Assembly (NCBI GenBank): GCA_030035585.1
Contig: CM057471.1
Location: 97,775,819-97,839,818, forward strand
Length of the DNA: 64,000 nt
From: Dugong dugon
Lineage: Eukaryota > Chordata > Mammalia > Sirenia > Dugongidae
Reading direction: 5' to 3'
The notes under the pieces: generated by a model
Told to the model about the DNA's origin: nothing
Databases searched by the model: none
What the model saw: the letters and a program-made list of their open reading frames with translations, nothing else
Part shown: positions 12,622 to 22,079 of the stretch, piece by piece
Numbering within the stretch: position 1 is the first letter of the stretch
Layout of the letters: each line of letters starts with the position of its first letter
Made by a program: the position numbers and the translations under genes

Positions 12622-12761
12622 GCTACATTCCCAAGGAAACTCCTCTTCCAACTTATTGGCTGCTTACATCAGATCACAAAATGGAAGATAATTACATAAT
12701 GTCTGCCAAACCCCTGAGAATCATGGCCTACCCAAGTTGACACATAACATTAACCATCACA
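12622..12761 (-). repeat. ERV-L copy A 5' LTR stub
   Basis: The minus-strand start is tgtgatggttaatgttatgt followed by gtcaacttgggtaggcc, the same opening as both LTRs of copy C. It is cut after about 140 bp and joined to pol, which marks the internal deletion. Confidence 0.75.
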
Positions 12762-13010
12762 GTAGTGATGAAAATGTTCCAAAGTAGATACTGGTGTTGG
12801 TGAATAGGATTGTAAAAGTACATAAATTCACTATATTACACACTTTAAAGCTATTAAAACAAATTTTTATTTAATGAGAAATCTACCAGTTAAAATAGTA
12901 TAAACTATAAAGTATAAATTGAGCTGGAAAAATGCTACAGCAAAACCAAAAAAATACCCACTCAGGTGAGGAGAAGAAAGGGTCTGGTTCTAGAGCCAAC
13001 ATTCCCTGGT
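12762..13010 (+). mobile_element. Probable L1 3' end relic
   Basis: gtgatgaaaatgttccaaag, then actggtgttggtgaa, and cacactttaaagctattaaa match the usual last 150 bp of old mammalian L1 elements. No coding sequence is present. ERV-L copy A ends immediately to its left. Confidence 0.5.
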
Positions 13011-13079
13011 TGTGAATAAGAAGCCGCTATGGAGGAGGTTCTGCAACCTGCTCTGCCTCTGGTGCCCGAGGCAGGAGCA

Positions 13080-14235
13080 AGATCAATATCAGCTCTTCAT
13101 CTGGTTGCCGGTTGCAGGGGGCCCAGGAGATGGAAATCCACCTCTCCAGCTGGCCCTTCATCTGGTGCCGGTGATGAAGCTACAGAAGGAAGACTTGTGA
13201 CTCCAACAAGCTCCAGTGTTGGTGCAGGATCAGGATGGACAACTGCCGGTGGTACGGAAGCCAGTTCTGGAGGTGGACCAGGGTAAGAATCTGACCTTCC
13301 AGTCAGCTCTCCATCTGGTGCCAATGCTGGAGCTGGTGACGGAATACCTGGTATTCTATAAAGCTCTGGTTTGGAAGCAGGAGCAGAATTGACATCAGTT
13401 GGTGGTACAGGAGCCAGTTCTGGATGTAACCCAGGATAAGAATCCAACCCTCCATCTGGCTCTCCATCTGGTGCCAGTGCCGGAGCTCATGATGGTGTGC
13501 TATCGAGCTCCGGTGTTAGTCCAGGAGCATGATCGACCTCACCAGGTGGTCCAGGACCTGATTATAGTGTTGGCCCAGGAAGACAATCCGATCTTCCAGC
13601 AGGCTCTCTGTCAGGTGCCATTGCTCGACTTGGTGATGAGGACCTGTTGTATCCAGCTCCAATGTTGCTGCAAGAGCAGGATCTGACTCAGGAAGTGGTC
13701 CCAGAGTCTGTTCTGAAAGTTGCCCAAGATAAAATTCTAGCTCTCCTGCAGGATCTCCATCTGGTGCCAGTGCTAGAGCTGGTGATGGGATAGGTGGTAC
13801 TCTATTGAGCTTCGGTGTTGGTGCAGGACCAGGACCGAAATCACCAGATGGTCCAGGAGCCAGTTCTGGAAGTGGTCCAGGTTAAGTATCTGACTCTCCA
13901 GCTGGCTCTTCTTCTGATGCCAGTGCAGGAGCTGTTGATGGAATAGCTGGTGCTCTATGGAGCTCCGGTGTTGGAGCAGGAGCAGGATCAACATCAGCCA
14001 GTGGTCCGGGAGCCGGTTCTGGAGGTGACCCAGGTTGGGAAACCACCCCTCCAGTATGCTCTCCAACTGGTGCCAGTGCTGGAGCTGGTGATGTAATAGG
14101 TGGTGTGCTACGGCGCTCCAGTGCTGGTGCAGGAGCAGAATGTACCCCGTGAGATGCTCCAGGAGCCAGTTCTTGGGGCAAAGATATATCTTGAGCTACT
14201 TTTACAACTGGCACTGGCTGTGGCTCTGGACTGCA
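13080..14235 (-). repeat. Tandem repeat, period about 153 bp (51 codons), in RALGDS-like linker
   Basis: The landmark gctggtgatg-like core recurs at about 13167, 13332, 13485, 13629, 13778, 13931 and 14084. The spacings are 165, 153, 144, 149, 153 and 153 bp. Each unit also contains ccatctggtgccagtgct-like and ggtgcaggagcaggat-like blocks. On the minus strand a unit encodes APALAP...GE..G, PGPPPELA and VDPAPAPTPEL-type segments. Units near 14 kb stay in frame, while those near 13.5-13.8 kb have length changes that are not multiples of three. Confidence 0.85.
13882..14225 (-). pseudogene. RALGDS-like linker exon, open part
   Basis: After a pyrimidine-rich stretch (gtttctcctcttgcagtcca on the minus strand) an acceptor AG just before 14225 gives the phase that keeps the frame: EPQPVPVVKVAQD and then PAPAPALE, SPAPALAP and PEPAPGP repeats. 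This resembles the Pro-Ala-Glu-rich segment between the REM and catalytic domains of RALGDS. A TAA at 13884-13882 closes the frame. The exact acceptor is inferred from phase; the first AG (3 bases earlier in the codon frame) would shift the frame. Confidence 0.55.
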
Positions 14236-14461
14236 AGAGGAGAAACATTCACCAACATGGCTTCCTTTCCAATGATGGAAAACATCCCATTGCCATGAAG
14301 AGAAACCCATTCCCAAGATTTCAACCCCAGGGAGTCTTCCCAGACTGTGGTCTACCAGAGGAGTCTGAGGTTACTCTGAGCTCTGGCTCAACCTAAGCCT
14401 CTGGAAGTCTTCCTATGTCCCCCTCACAAGCTCACATGCAGGCATGCCCAGTCCGCCTCAC

Positions 14462-14655
14462 CCTCTGGCTCTGCCTCAATGACCTCCATTTGATCTAGGT
14501 GGGCCGAGAGAAACTGGGCATGGCTCTCCACATGTTAGCCAGGCATGTTCACATGCATGTACTCCACCAGGAGCTTTAGGTAGGGGAATTACGAGGGCTG
14601 ATCCAAATCCTGTGAGTGTTCATCCAGCCATGTGCCCAGTATAAAAGAGATGGCA
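14462..14655 (-). pseudogene. RALGDS-like exon: third REM exon, with two stops
   Basis: It starts after cacccacccccag and ends before gtgagg. The reading includes AISFILGTWLDEHSQDLDQP, FPYLKLLVEYMHVNMPG and MEVIEAEPE, matching the RALGDS REM end in order. Two in-frame TAA codons, at 14591-14589 (before FPYLK) and 14537-14535 (after VNMPG), would truncate any protein inside the REM domain. Confidence 0.85.
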
Positions 14656-15567
14656 CTGGGGGTGGGTGGTGAAAAGCAGGGTCAGAGGCCTGGCTTTTCC
14701 CATCACACTGCCCTCCTGGGGTATCCTTGCAAGGGGCTGGGTCCCTCTGTCTGCCCCTGTCCTTCCAAAGGTCAGCATCACCCCACATCATGCCCTCTGG
14801 CTGTCCTGGCAGTGGCAGGCCTGGTCACTGAGCAGGGGTCTAGCACAGAGCCTCAGTCCCAGGGAGCTCCCCATCAATGGTCTGACCAAATCTCCCTCCT
14901 TGGGGAGCCTGAATTACATCTCTTTCTGTCCCCTGGCCCTCTTCACACTGGACAGTAACCCCGCAAGTGTACAGAAGTGTGTCTGCACTTTCACCTCACA
15001 GCCTGGCACATCATAGTGCTCCAGGAACATCTGATGCTCAGTGACACATGGAGTCCATCCCATACCCCAAAATGCCAGGCCCTGGAGCCCTTCCACCTGG
15101 AGCATGTGCACCAGCATGCTGCCTGGTACTCTGCATGCACGTGAGGGTCTCTTCTCCCATGGACACTGTTCTCTCAAGGGACAGGGGCCCCACATACAGC
15201 TAAGCCCCCACGACAGGGGATCGGGATTCATGAGCAGCTTTCTCCCCTACCTCAACCTCTTGTTTTGGGCCCCAAATAGGGGACAAGGCAAGCTAGGATG
15301 TGAGGGGATTGTGGGGGGATGGATTCTCTCAGGGGTCTCTCTGAGCCCCCAGCCTCCCCTCTGCTACCCAGAACACCCAGGCTCTACCCCCACCTCTCTA
15401 TGACTGCTTTCCTCCTTCAGGGGATGCCCCTAAACTCATTCCTCTACTGCAATCTAGATGTGTGGATTCCAGGGCCTGCCCAGCCCCAGTTCAGACACAG
15501 GCCGCCTACAACCTCCACCCTTCTGTGGAGACAGGAGCTCCTTCTTCTCCACCCAAAGTCCACTCAC
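14656..15567. other. Intron of the RALGDS-like pseudogene, anonymous
   Basis: G+C-rich non-repetitive sequence lies between the second and third recognised exons. Open frames up to 120 codons occur on both strands, as expected at this composition, and none resembles the RALGDS protein. Confidence 0.5.
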
Positions 15568-15627
15568 CCTTTCAGCTGGTCCTGGGGTCTGCTGGCCCTG
15601 GCAGAATAGGGGAAGTTACATCCATAC
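15568..15627 (-). pseudogene. RALGDS-like exon: 60-bp REM exon
   Basis: It is bounded by ccttctatag| and |gtgagt. The codon split with the upstream exon (AG|G) restores Arg, then YGCNFPYSARASRPQDQLK, the counterpart of the RALGDS YGCILPYSDEDGG-PQDQLK segment. The frame is open and the splice sites are canonical. It is too short to stand out as an open frame by itself. Confidence 0.8.
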
Positions 15628-16129
15628 CTATAGAAGGTGTGAGGGTGTCACATCTAATGCACTGTGGACACTACCTGCTTTTGATGTCTAGTGTTCCTGT
15701 CTGACTCCCCAACTAGAATGGAGGCCCAGGAGGACAGGGCTTCCTGTCTGCTTTGTTCACTGAATGATGCTAAGTGCCTAAAACAGTGTCTGCAACAGTA
15801 GGGGTTTCATGGATAATTGGTGAATGAGTGAATGCAACCAACACCTTCCCAGGTATCTGAGTGTCCAGGGCCCCTCTACCAGCCTCCACGGATCCCTGTT
15901 CTTGCTACACTGAGGACAATGACCCACTAAATGGAATCTCAACTCCCCTTTACAAGTGGGAAATAGGTTTGCTCAAGGGCTAGCAGTCAGTGAGGGGTGA
16001 GGCAGACAGCTTCTTCACGGGGGAGAAGAAAATAATAAATGTGAACATCCAAGCCCCTCCAGCAGCCTTTTCTGCAGAGCTGGGCTCCTGGTACATACTT
16101 TCTATGGCTTGTCCCATGTTGTCCTGACA

Positions 16130-16255
16130 GCAATTCTAGCTGATTGGTCCTTTATCACCCTACTCCTCAGGAGAGCAAACTGAGGCTCTGAGTGGTGAAG
16201 TGACATCCCCTAGACTCACAACTGGTAGGGGGCAGAGTCCCTGCTTGGCTGTGGA
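16130..16255 (+). repeat. MIR SINE remnant
   Basis: The order of blocks is typical of an MIR core: cctactcctcaggagagcaa, actgaggctctgagtggtga, agtgacatcccctagactca and actggtagggggcagag. Confidence 0.6.
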
Positions 16256-16269
16256 GGGCTGGCACTCAC

Positions 16270-16469
16270 CTTTGGAACAGCAGGTCTAGGACCTGCTGGG
16301 TGGTGGGATAGGTTCTGTAGGTTCCCAGGAAGATTTTGATGTAGGACAAGTCACCCTTTAGGAAGGCTGGCACCAGGTGCTCCACTGGCACCATCTTCTC
16401 TGGTGAGCCTGTCTTGACGGTTCTCACCACACAGGCCTCATCCAGGTCCTGATCCAACACACAGACACA
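16270..16469 (-). pseudogene. RALGDS-like exon: first REM exon
   Basis: A 200-bp exon with acceptor ccctctgtcccaccccag-like sequence just right of 16469 and donor AAAG|GTGAGT (intron starts at 16269). The open frame reads VVRTVKTG, VEHLVPAFLKGDLSYIKIFL and TTQQVLDLLFQR, a clear match to the start of the RasGEF N-terminal (REM) domain of RALGDS. The frame is intact. Compared with RALGDS as I remember it there is a small insertion before VEHLVPAF and several substitutions. Confidence 0.85.
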
Positions 16470-16514
16470 CTGGGGTGGGACAGAGGAAGGATATACCATC
16501 AGAGGTGGCCCCAT

Positions 16515-19359
16515 TAGGACCAGGGGGTCAGGGGCCAGAGCTCAGACCAGGAACTCCCCCACCCTCAGTGACCTGTGGCAGGAGGTGGGACACAAGTGCC
16601 TCCAGCAGAAAACAGGACTTGGGTTTCAAAGCAGAATTTGAGGTGGGGGATGATTAAAAACATTAGGAACCTGAAGTCATTTTGTTACTAAACAACCATG
16701 GTATCTCCCTGTAGGAAGAGCAGTATCTCAGTGAGTCCTAACAAAACACCCCGTTCCAGAGATGAGAAAACAGAGGCTTAGGGATGTCCAGCGTCTGCTC
16801 GAAGTCACACACTCAGATCCCAGAATTGCCCAATACTAGGGCTCTGTGATGTTCCCTCTGTACTATGTGAGGCCTGCTCTTCTCCTGACTTGGAAGGGAA
16901 GGTCTGGTGCAAGCTCACTCCTTTCCCAGCTGGAGACAGTGCACGGAGCAGACACGCCTGTGAGATCCCCTCTGATTGTAAAGCAAGACACAGATTTTTC
17001 TTTCTGTACATTAAAGGTGGTTTAAAGAACCCAAAGCCATGGAGCACCCAGATCCAGCCAAGGGTGAGAGTGGAGATCCTGGGTTGGGAGAAAGACCCCC
17101 ATGGGACCAAGGATCCAAACAAATGACTCAGAAAGAGTAAATCCGAATGGCCAGTAAAGGACTGAGAGGGGCTTGCCTTCTCAGGGCCAGCAAGCACCTC
17201 AAATCCACCCTGCAGTTCCACTGGCCACCTGGCAGCAGGTTGGCAAAAATGCAAAAGAACCGCCAACACCCAGAACTGGCTCGATGCAGAGAGGCAGCTA
17301 GCGTCACAGACTGCATCGCCTGACTGGGACAGCTATTTTGGGAAGGAGTCTGGCTCCAGCGATCCCAACCTGAAATGTGCATATCCTTCCCCGCAGTGTG
17401 CCACTCCTGGGAGTTTGTCCTGGGTGGGTCAGTGTTTGAGGACACACGTAAGTTTCCTGCAGCCCTGCTAGAAGGGTGGCAGAAGAAATTAGTCCAGGGC
17501 CAGCAGCAGTGAGAGGCTCAGTCAATGTGGGACTGGGCCTCCCTTCTTGGAATGTTCTGCAGCTGAATTAGGAGACAGCTCCTGTTGTGGAGGGGTCACA
17601 TGATGTGTTCCTCGAGATTGCAGATGGCAGAAAAAGGTATGTCATAGCCTGAGCCCCGCACTTTAGGGTAAAAGAAGGCTTCTAAGCATGAGGATGTGTG
17701 AGGCTGGGAGAAGGTGTGGAAGGACAGTCTAGTGGACTGCTGCCCGGAGCCCTGGGGTTGGAAGTTAAACACTAAAAGACGAGCAACATGCAAAATGACA
17801 ATAGGCTGATGGGAAGACAGTATACAAAACTTGTTTCCGACATTCCTACAAATATCGGAAAAGTGACTTTGGAGCTGACCAGGGAGGGGAGGGAAGGGGG
17901 TTGGGGAAGAGGGAAGGGTGGTGGGTGATTCCTTTGGGAGGGGACTGGGGGCCCTTGAGAGGGAAAGTCCTGGTAGGAAGCTGGGGGTCTCCAGGGCATT
18001 ATCTGGGCTCCTCCAATCTGCCACCCTTCCTCTCTGCCCATCAAGCCCTTGTGCCCCCTAGGCCTCCCAGGACCTCTCAGTTCCGCATGTATACCACGTG
18101 CTGGGTGGGTCAGCCTGGGGCTGCACAATCCAGCCCTGGCCAATTCACAGATAGTAAGATCAACCTCTGAGTGCTGAAGCAGGATCTAGGAGGAGCTGGG
18201 CTGGCACAGGGTCAGCAGTGGCCCAGGCAATGCCAGCAGTTAGGACTCAGTGCTGACTGCCCCACTCAGGGTGAGCTGGATGTCAGAGAAGGCTAGGTGA
18301 GAGTGCTTACTCAGCCTGTGACCCTGACAGTCCCTCCCTAAAGCCCTGGTCTGAACTGGGATCCCTGGGTAGACTAAGGTCCCAGAGTTCTCTGTGATCA
18401 GGGGGTTGCAGCAGGCACGTGAAGGAGGTCTCCGCCTTTGTTACTCCAGCCCCCAATCTCCAAGGCACCCAACCTGATGGACTAGGCCCACCTACCACCC
18501 CATTCCAGGTCAGACCCAGTCCCATGAACCCAGTGATAGTGAAGAGCTGTGAGGATGGAGCTTGGGGTTGCCTTCAACAAGTGCTAGTCCTAAAGCAGCA
18601 CCACCATTTTCATCATCCTCATCATCAATTTTCCCCTCCCAAATCTCGCCAGATCACATGGCCCCTCCTTCCCTGACTCCCACCCACCTGTCTCCCAAAT
18701 GGACCTTGCCTCATCCAACAACTTTCTGCCTCATTAGTTCTGTCCTCATTTCCTTCCTGCCCACATTACCAGGGACCCCACGAGAACAAGGGCTGGCATG
18801 GCATGGCCTGGTGGCTGGTATGACCTGGGTTAAGTGTGTGGGGCTGCCCAGGTGGAATGACAGTGGTGGCCTGGATTGGCAGCCCTGGGCCACCCTGTGT
18901 TACTTTTGAGGCTTTTTGTTGTTGTTTTTTTTTTGGTAAATGGCCAGAGCCTTTGGGGGTTGGGGATAAGACCATGTCTCAGTCTTCATGAAAGGGTCGA
19001 ACTTCTGTATTTCTCAAGCTTCAATACAAGGGAAGACAAGAGACAACAAGAAAACATGTGCCTAGCTCAAGTGTTTCCACTCAGGTGGGCTGGGGAGTGG
19101 GATGTCTCTAGAATGTGGGGTCCTGGTTACCAGGGTTCCAAGTTCCATGTACTCTGTTGCCAAGGAAGTGAGGTCATAACCTGGGTCCTCTGACCTGGGC
19201 CTGACTTCAGATAAGACCTCCCCAAAGTCCCCTCTGGGCTGTGGAATGCTCACCTCTCCCCATGCCATCTCCATAACTGCACACAGTGAAACCACACAGC
19301 CCTCCCCCAACCCCGCAGAACCTGGGGAAGGCCTGGGTGCATCCAGGGCTCCCAGCATT
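16515..19359. other. No gene recognised (upstream of the RALGDS-like exons)
   Basis: This is largely non-repetitive, G+C-moderate DNA. Any 5' exon of the RALGDS-like locus (the parent has one encoding EELINGVIYSISL-type sequence) should lie here, but I could not find one. There is a purine-rich run at 17880-17950 (gggaggggagggaagggg and similar) and a T-run near 18925. Confidence 0.5.
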
Positions 19360-19540
19360 GAGCAGACAGAGCTGGGTTCAGACAGAGCTCATCTCTCTAA
19401 CCAGTTTTCAACCCTGGACAAGTCTTTGTGCTTCTCAGAGCCTCCTCAGTCCCCCCAACCCACACAGCGGAGATCATTCTAGCATCTTCTTCCTAGGGAC
19501 ATCAGCAGGTACATGTGAGATAACATAGAACCTGTGGACT
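19360..19540 (+). repeat. MIR SINE remnant
   Basis: agacagagctgggttcagac, ctctaaccagttttcaaccc, tggacaagtctttgtgcttc and tcagagcctcctcagt follow the MIR consensus order (tRNA-related part, then the core about the end of a patient-history-like 'tgggcaagtcactt' block). Confidence 0.6.
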
Positions 19541-19567
19541 GGCATTACATGTAGCTAATCAGGAGCA

Positions 19568-19879
19568 GATTATCCAATAGACAAGGTAAGCACAGGGCTT
19601 ACCTGCTTACCAGATCATCTGTAGTGAATATTTTCACATTTTTTTCACCACATCAAAGACTCTGCTTCTAGGTATGGCTGGCATCTGTCCCTCTCCCAAC
19701 CCCACAGCACCTGCCTACAGAATTAAAGCCTCTTCAAATTCACAGTCTCTGACGGTGGCAGATGATCCAGTAAGCAAGGTAAGTACAGGTTTACTTGTGT
19801 TTACATACTAATCTGTAGTGAAAATTTCACATGGGTTTCACCACATCAAAGATGTGCTTACCTTGCCTATTGGATAATC
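19568..19879. repeat. Unclassified 312-bp element with 27-bp inverted ends and internal direct repeat
   Basis: The first 27 bases (gattatccaatagacaaggt then aagcaca) and the last 27 (reverse complement gattatccaataggcaaggt then aagcaca) are inverted copies with one mismatch. Inside, 19568-19666 and 19761-19860 are diverged direct repeats about 193 bp apart, sharing atctgtagtgaa, tttcaca and ttcaccacatcaaaga. The left end also has a small hairpin, aggtaagc-acagg-gcttacct. No coding frame is present. It could be a MITE-like DNA element or a local duplication. No duplicated target site is obvious. Confidence 0.6.
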
Positions 19880-19984
19880 CACCCTTGTAGCTAAAGCACA
19901 AACTTAGAGATGGAAGAATTTCAAGCAGGGGTGGGAATCAGTATGGAGTACACCTGCCCACAGTATGGAGTACACTTCCTCTCT

Positions 19985-21478
19985 TGGCCTAAACGCAGTA
20001 GCACAATTTACATCTTATCTTTTATAAGTGAAGAAAACAAAAATATTTGATAAACACATACAAGGAAGGAATACTCATAACAATTACAGCCTTCACTTCT
20101 GCAACTGGTCACATGGTCTTAACTGATATTTAGAACTACCTTCTTCCACCACCCATTCTGTATTCCCTTTACCCTCAGCAAGCATCTCAACTGGTCATGG
20201 TTCTTTGCCTGGTGGGGTGACCCAAACCTTCACTCCTGAAGGGTCTGGGCCATTAGTAGTCATGGCAGAATTGAGTTGCTGTAGCTTTTCATTGACTTCA
20301 ATCACAGGGCATGATAGGACTAAGAGACAGCCTAAGGGATCTCTTGTATTCCGGACACACTCTTCTTTACCTCCTTTATGTAATATCAGTCTTATTTCCC
20401 CTTGATAATCTGAATCGATCACACCAGCCACCCTCACCACTGTCCTTCAAGAGGTCCCAGAAAGAGCTGTAGTGCTGCCACTGTCCACTTTCAAGTGGTG
20501 CCTGCATATCATGCAGAACCATCTGTAAACCAGGTATGAGTCAGTCAACTGATCATGAGGCACTACCCATGAGGCCATAGATGAAGACTGGGAGAGGACA
20601 GGTACGGTAACAGAAGCAGAGACCAGGGGCATTTGGGCCATTTCCTCATGCAACTAACCTGAGCTTTCATGTCCTGCTCAGGCACAATATGGTACATACC
20701 ACTTCCATTTAATGATGGAGTGTTGCTGTACGCATCCAACTTTATGGTTCCATGGGTCAGACAACACCCAGTTCATAATGGGCAGATCAGGCTGCACGGT
20801 GATTTTGTGGCCCATGGTTAAGCGTTCAGTCTCCACTAAAGCCCAGTAACAAGCCAAATGGTGTTTCTCAAAAGGAGAGCAGATATGTGTGGTGGACGGC
20901 AGGGCTTTGCTCCAAAATCCTAAGGATCTGCACTGTGATTCACCAGTAGGAGCCTGCCAAAGACTCCAAACAGCATCTCTGTCACTGACACTTCCAGAAT
21001 CATTGGATCAGCCAGATCATATGGCCCAAGTGTCAGAGTGGCTTGCATATCTGCCTGAACCTTTTGCAAGGCCTTCTCTTGTTCTGGGCCCCACTCAATA
21101 CTAACAGCTTTTCAAGTCACTTCATAAATAGGCTGAAGTAAAACACTCAAATGAGGGATACGTTGCCTCCAAAATCCAAGAGGCCCAACAGATGTTGTGC
21201 CTCCTTTTTTACTTGTAGGAGGGGCCAGATACATCAACTTATCTTTCACTTTACAAGGAATATCTTGACATGCCCCACATCACTGGAGCACTAGAAATAT
21301 CACTGAGGTCAAGGGTGCCTGAATTTTTGTAGAAATAATTCCCACCCTCTTCCATGTAAATGTCTTACCAATAAGTCTAGAGTCATTGATAATTCTTTCC
21401 TACTAGGTCCAGTCAGCATAATGTCATCAGTGTAATGGACCAGTGTGACATCTTGTGGACGGGAAGGAGATCAATGTC
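19985..21478 (-). mobile_element. ERV-L pol fragment (copy B), no LTR
   Basis: Minus-strand ERV-L sequence colinear with copy A: RT at the right, RNase H at about 20830-20445, then the dUTPase-like region at 20435-19985. The dUTPase stretch still shows GVIDSDYQGE, the substrate-pocket motif of that fold. Integrase is absent: the sequence passes straight from a dUTPase block (gatcacaccagcca) to an RNase H block near 20440, a loss of about 1.2 kb relative to copy A. Neither LTR is present. Its right end stops exactly where the 5' LTR of copy C begins. Several stops break the frame. Confidence 0.8.
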
Positions 21479-22031
21479 TGTGATGGTCGAGATTGTGTGT
21501 CAACTTGGCTGGGCCATGATTCTCAGTGTTTTGGCAGTCGCTTAATGTTGTGATCTCATCCCTGTTGAGATTTGATATGTGATCACCCCCATGATGGGAT
21601 CTGCTGTGAGTAGCCAATCAGTTGAAGGGAAGTTTCCTTGGGCGTGTAGCCTGCATAGAGTGTGAGTGGAAGTTCAGGTGGGGCTCGGGGGCTTTTACTG
21701 GATCCTGCACTTGGCTCCTGTTCGTCTGACCTCTGGTTCTTGGGACTTGAGCTAGCAGCTTACCTGTGGTCTTGCCTGCTGATCTTGGGATTCTTTGATC
21801 TTTACAGCCTGTGAGCAACAGCCCTGTTGTCTGGCCTGCCAATCATGGGTTTGCCAGCCGCTGCAGCTACATGAGTCAGGAGAAGCCTCTTTTCTGGCCC
21901 ACAGACTTGAGACGTTCCAGTCTGTACGAGCACATGAGCCATTTCCTTGATATAAATATGTCTCTCTCTCTCTCTCTCTATATATATATGTTTTAGTGGT
22001 TTTGCTTCTTTAGAGAATGCAGCCTAAGACA
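21479..22031 (+). repeat. ERV-L copy C 5' LTR
   Basis: It opens tgtgatggtcgagattgtgt and closes gcagcctaagaca (TG...CA). A (ct)n(at)n stretch, tctctctctctctatatata, lies at about 21963-21990 shortly before the end. It is 68 bp shorter than the 3' LTR. Confidence 0.85.
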
Positions 22032-22033
22032 TT

Positions 22034-22048
22034 TGGTACTGAGAGTGG
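22034..22048 (+). promoter_or_regulatory. Primer-binding site, tRNA-Leu-like
   Basis: tggtactgagagtgg sits 2 bp after the 5' LTR. It is close to the complement of a leucine tRNA 3' end (tggtaccaggagtgg by memory for the TAA isoacceptor). Leu priming is what gives the ERV-L group its name. Confidence 0.65.
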
Positions 22049-22079
22049 TTCTAGAGAAACAAAATTGGAAGGAAGAATT

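Larger units (their letters stand above)
9060..12761 (-). mobile_element. ERV-L provirus copy A, internally deleted
   Basis: This is a class III endogenous retrovirus read on the minus strand. From its 5' side (right) it holds a stub of 5' LTR (12761-12622), then jumps directly into reverse transcriptase, followed by RNase H, integrase, a dUTPase-like region and a 3' LTR (9590-9060). The leader, gag, protease and start of RT are gone. The pol frame is broken by stops and frameshifts. The longest open piece is 198 codons (11228-10632), in integrase. RT-RNaseH-IN-dUTPase without env is the ERV-L arrangement. Two related copies lie at 19985-28053. It is a non-functional fossil. Its left end lies close to or slightly beyond 9060, and the LTR's last bases seem lost. 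Confidence 0.85.
13097..16469 (-). pseudogene. RALGDS-like pseudogene (REM region and Pro/Ala linker)
   Basis: This is a multi-exon relic related to Ral guanine nucleotide dissociation stimulator, a Ras effector that activates Ral GTPases. From 5' to 3' on the minus strand I see a REM exon (16469-16270), a 60-bp exon (15627-15568), a third REM exon (14655-14462) and a proline/alanine-rich linker from about 14225 down. The first three keep AG/GT splice sites and compatible phases, so the copy arose by genomic duplication, not by retroposition. The third exon has two in-frame TAA codons (14591-14589 and 14537-14535). The linker also hits a stop at 13884-13882, then drifts between frames in tandem repeats. 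No CDC25-type catalytic domain or Ras-association domain was found downstream, where ERV-L copy A lies. The parent gene is single-copy on human chromosome 9q34 as I recall. The assignment rests on remembered sequence and could equally be to a RALGDS-like paralogue. Confidence 0.75.

Noticed and set aside
19585..19604. Hairpin aggtaagc-acagg-gcttacct considered as a terminator or small RNA precursor
   Set aside because: A mammalian locus has no such terminators, and the arms are too short for a microRNA hairpin. Kept only as part of the inverted-repeat element.
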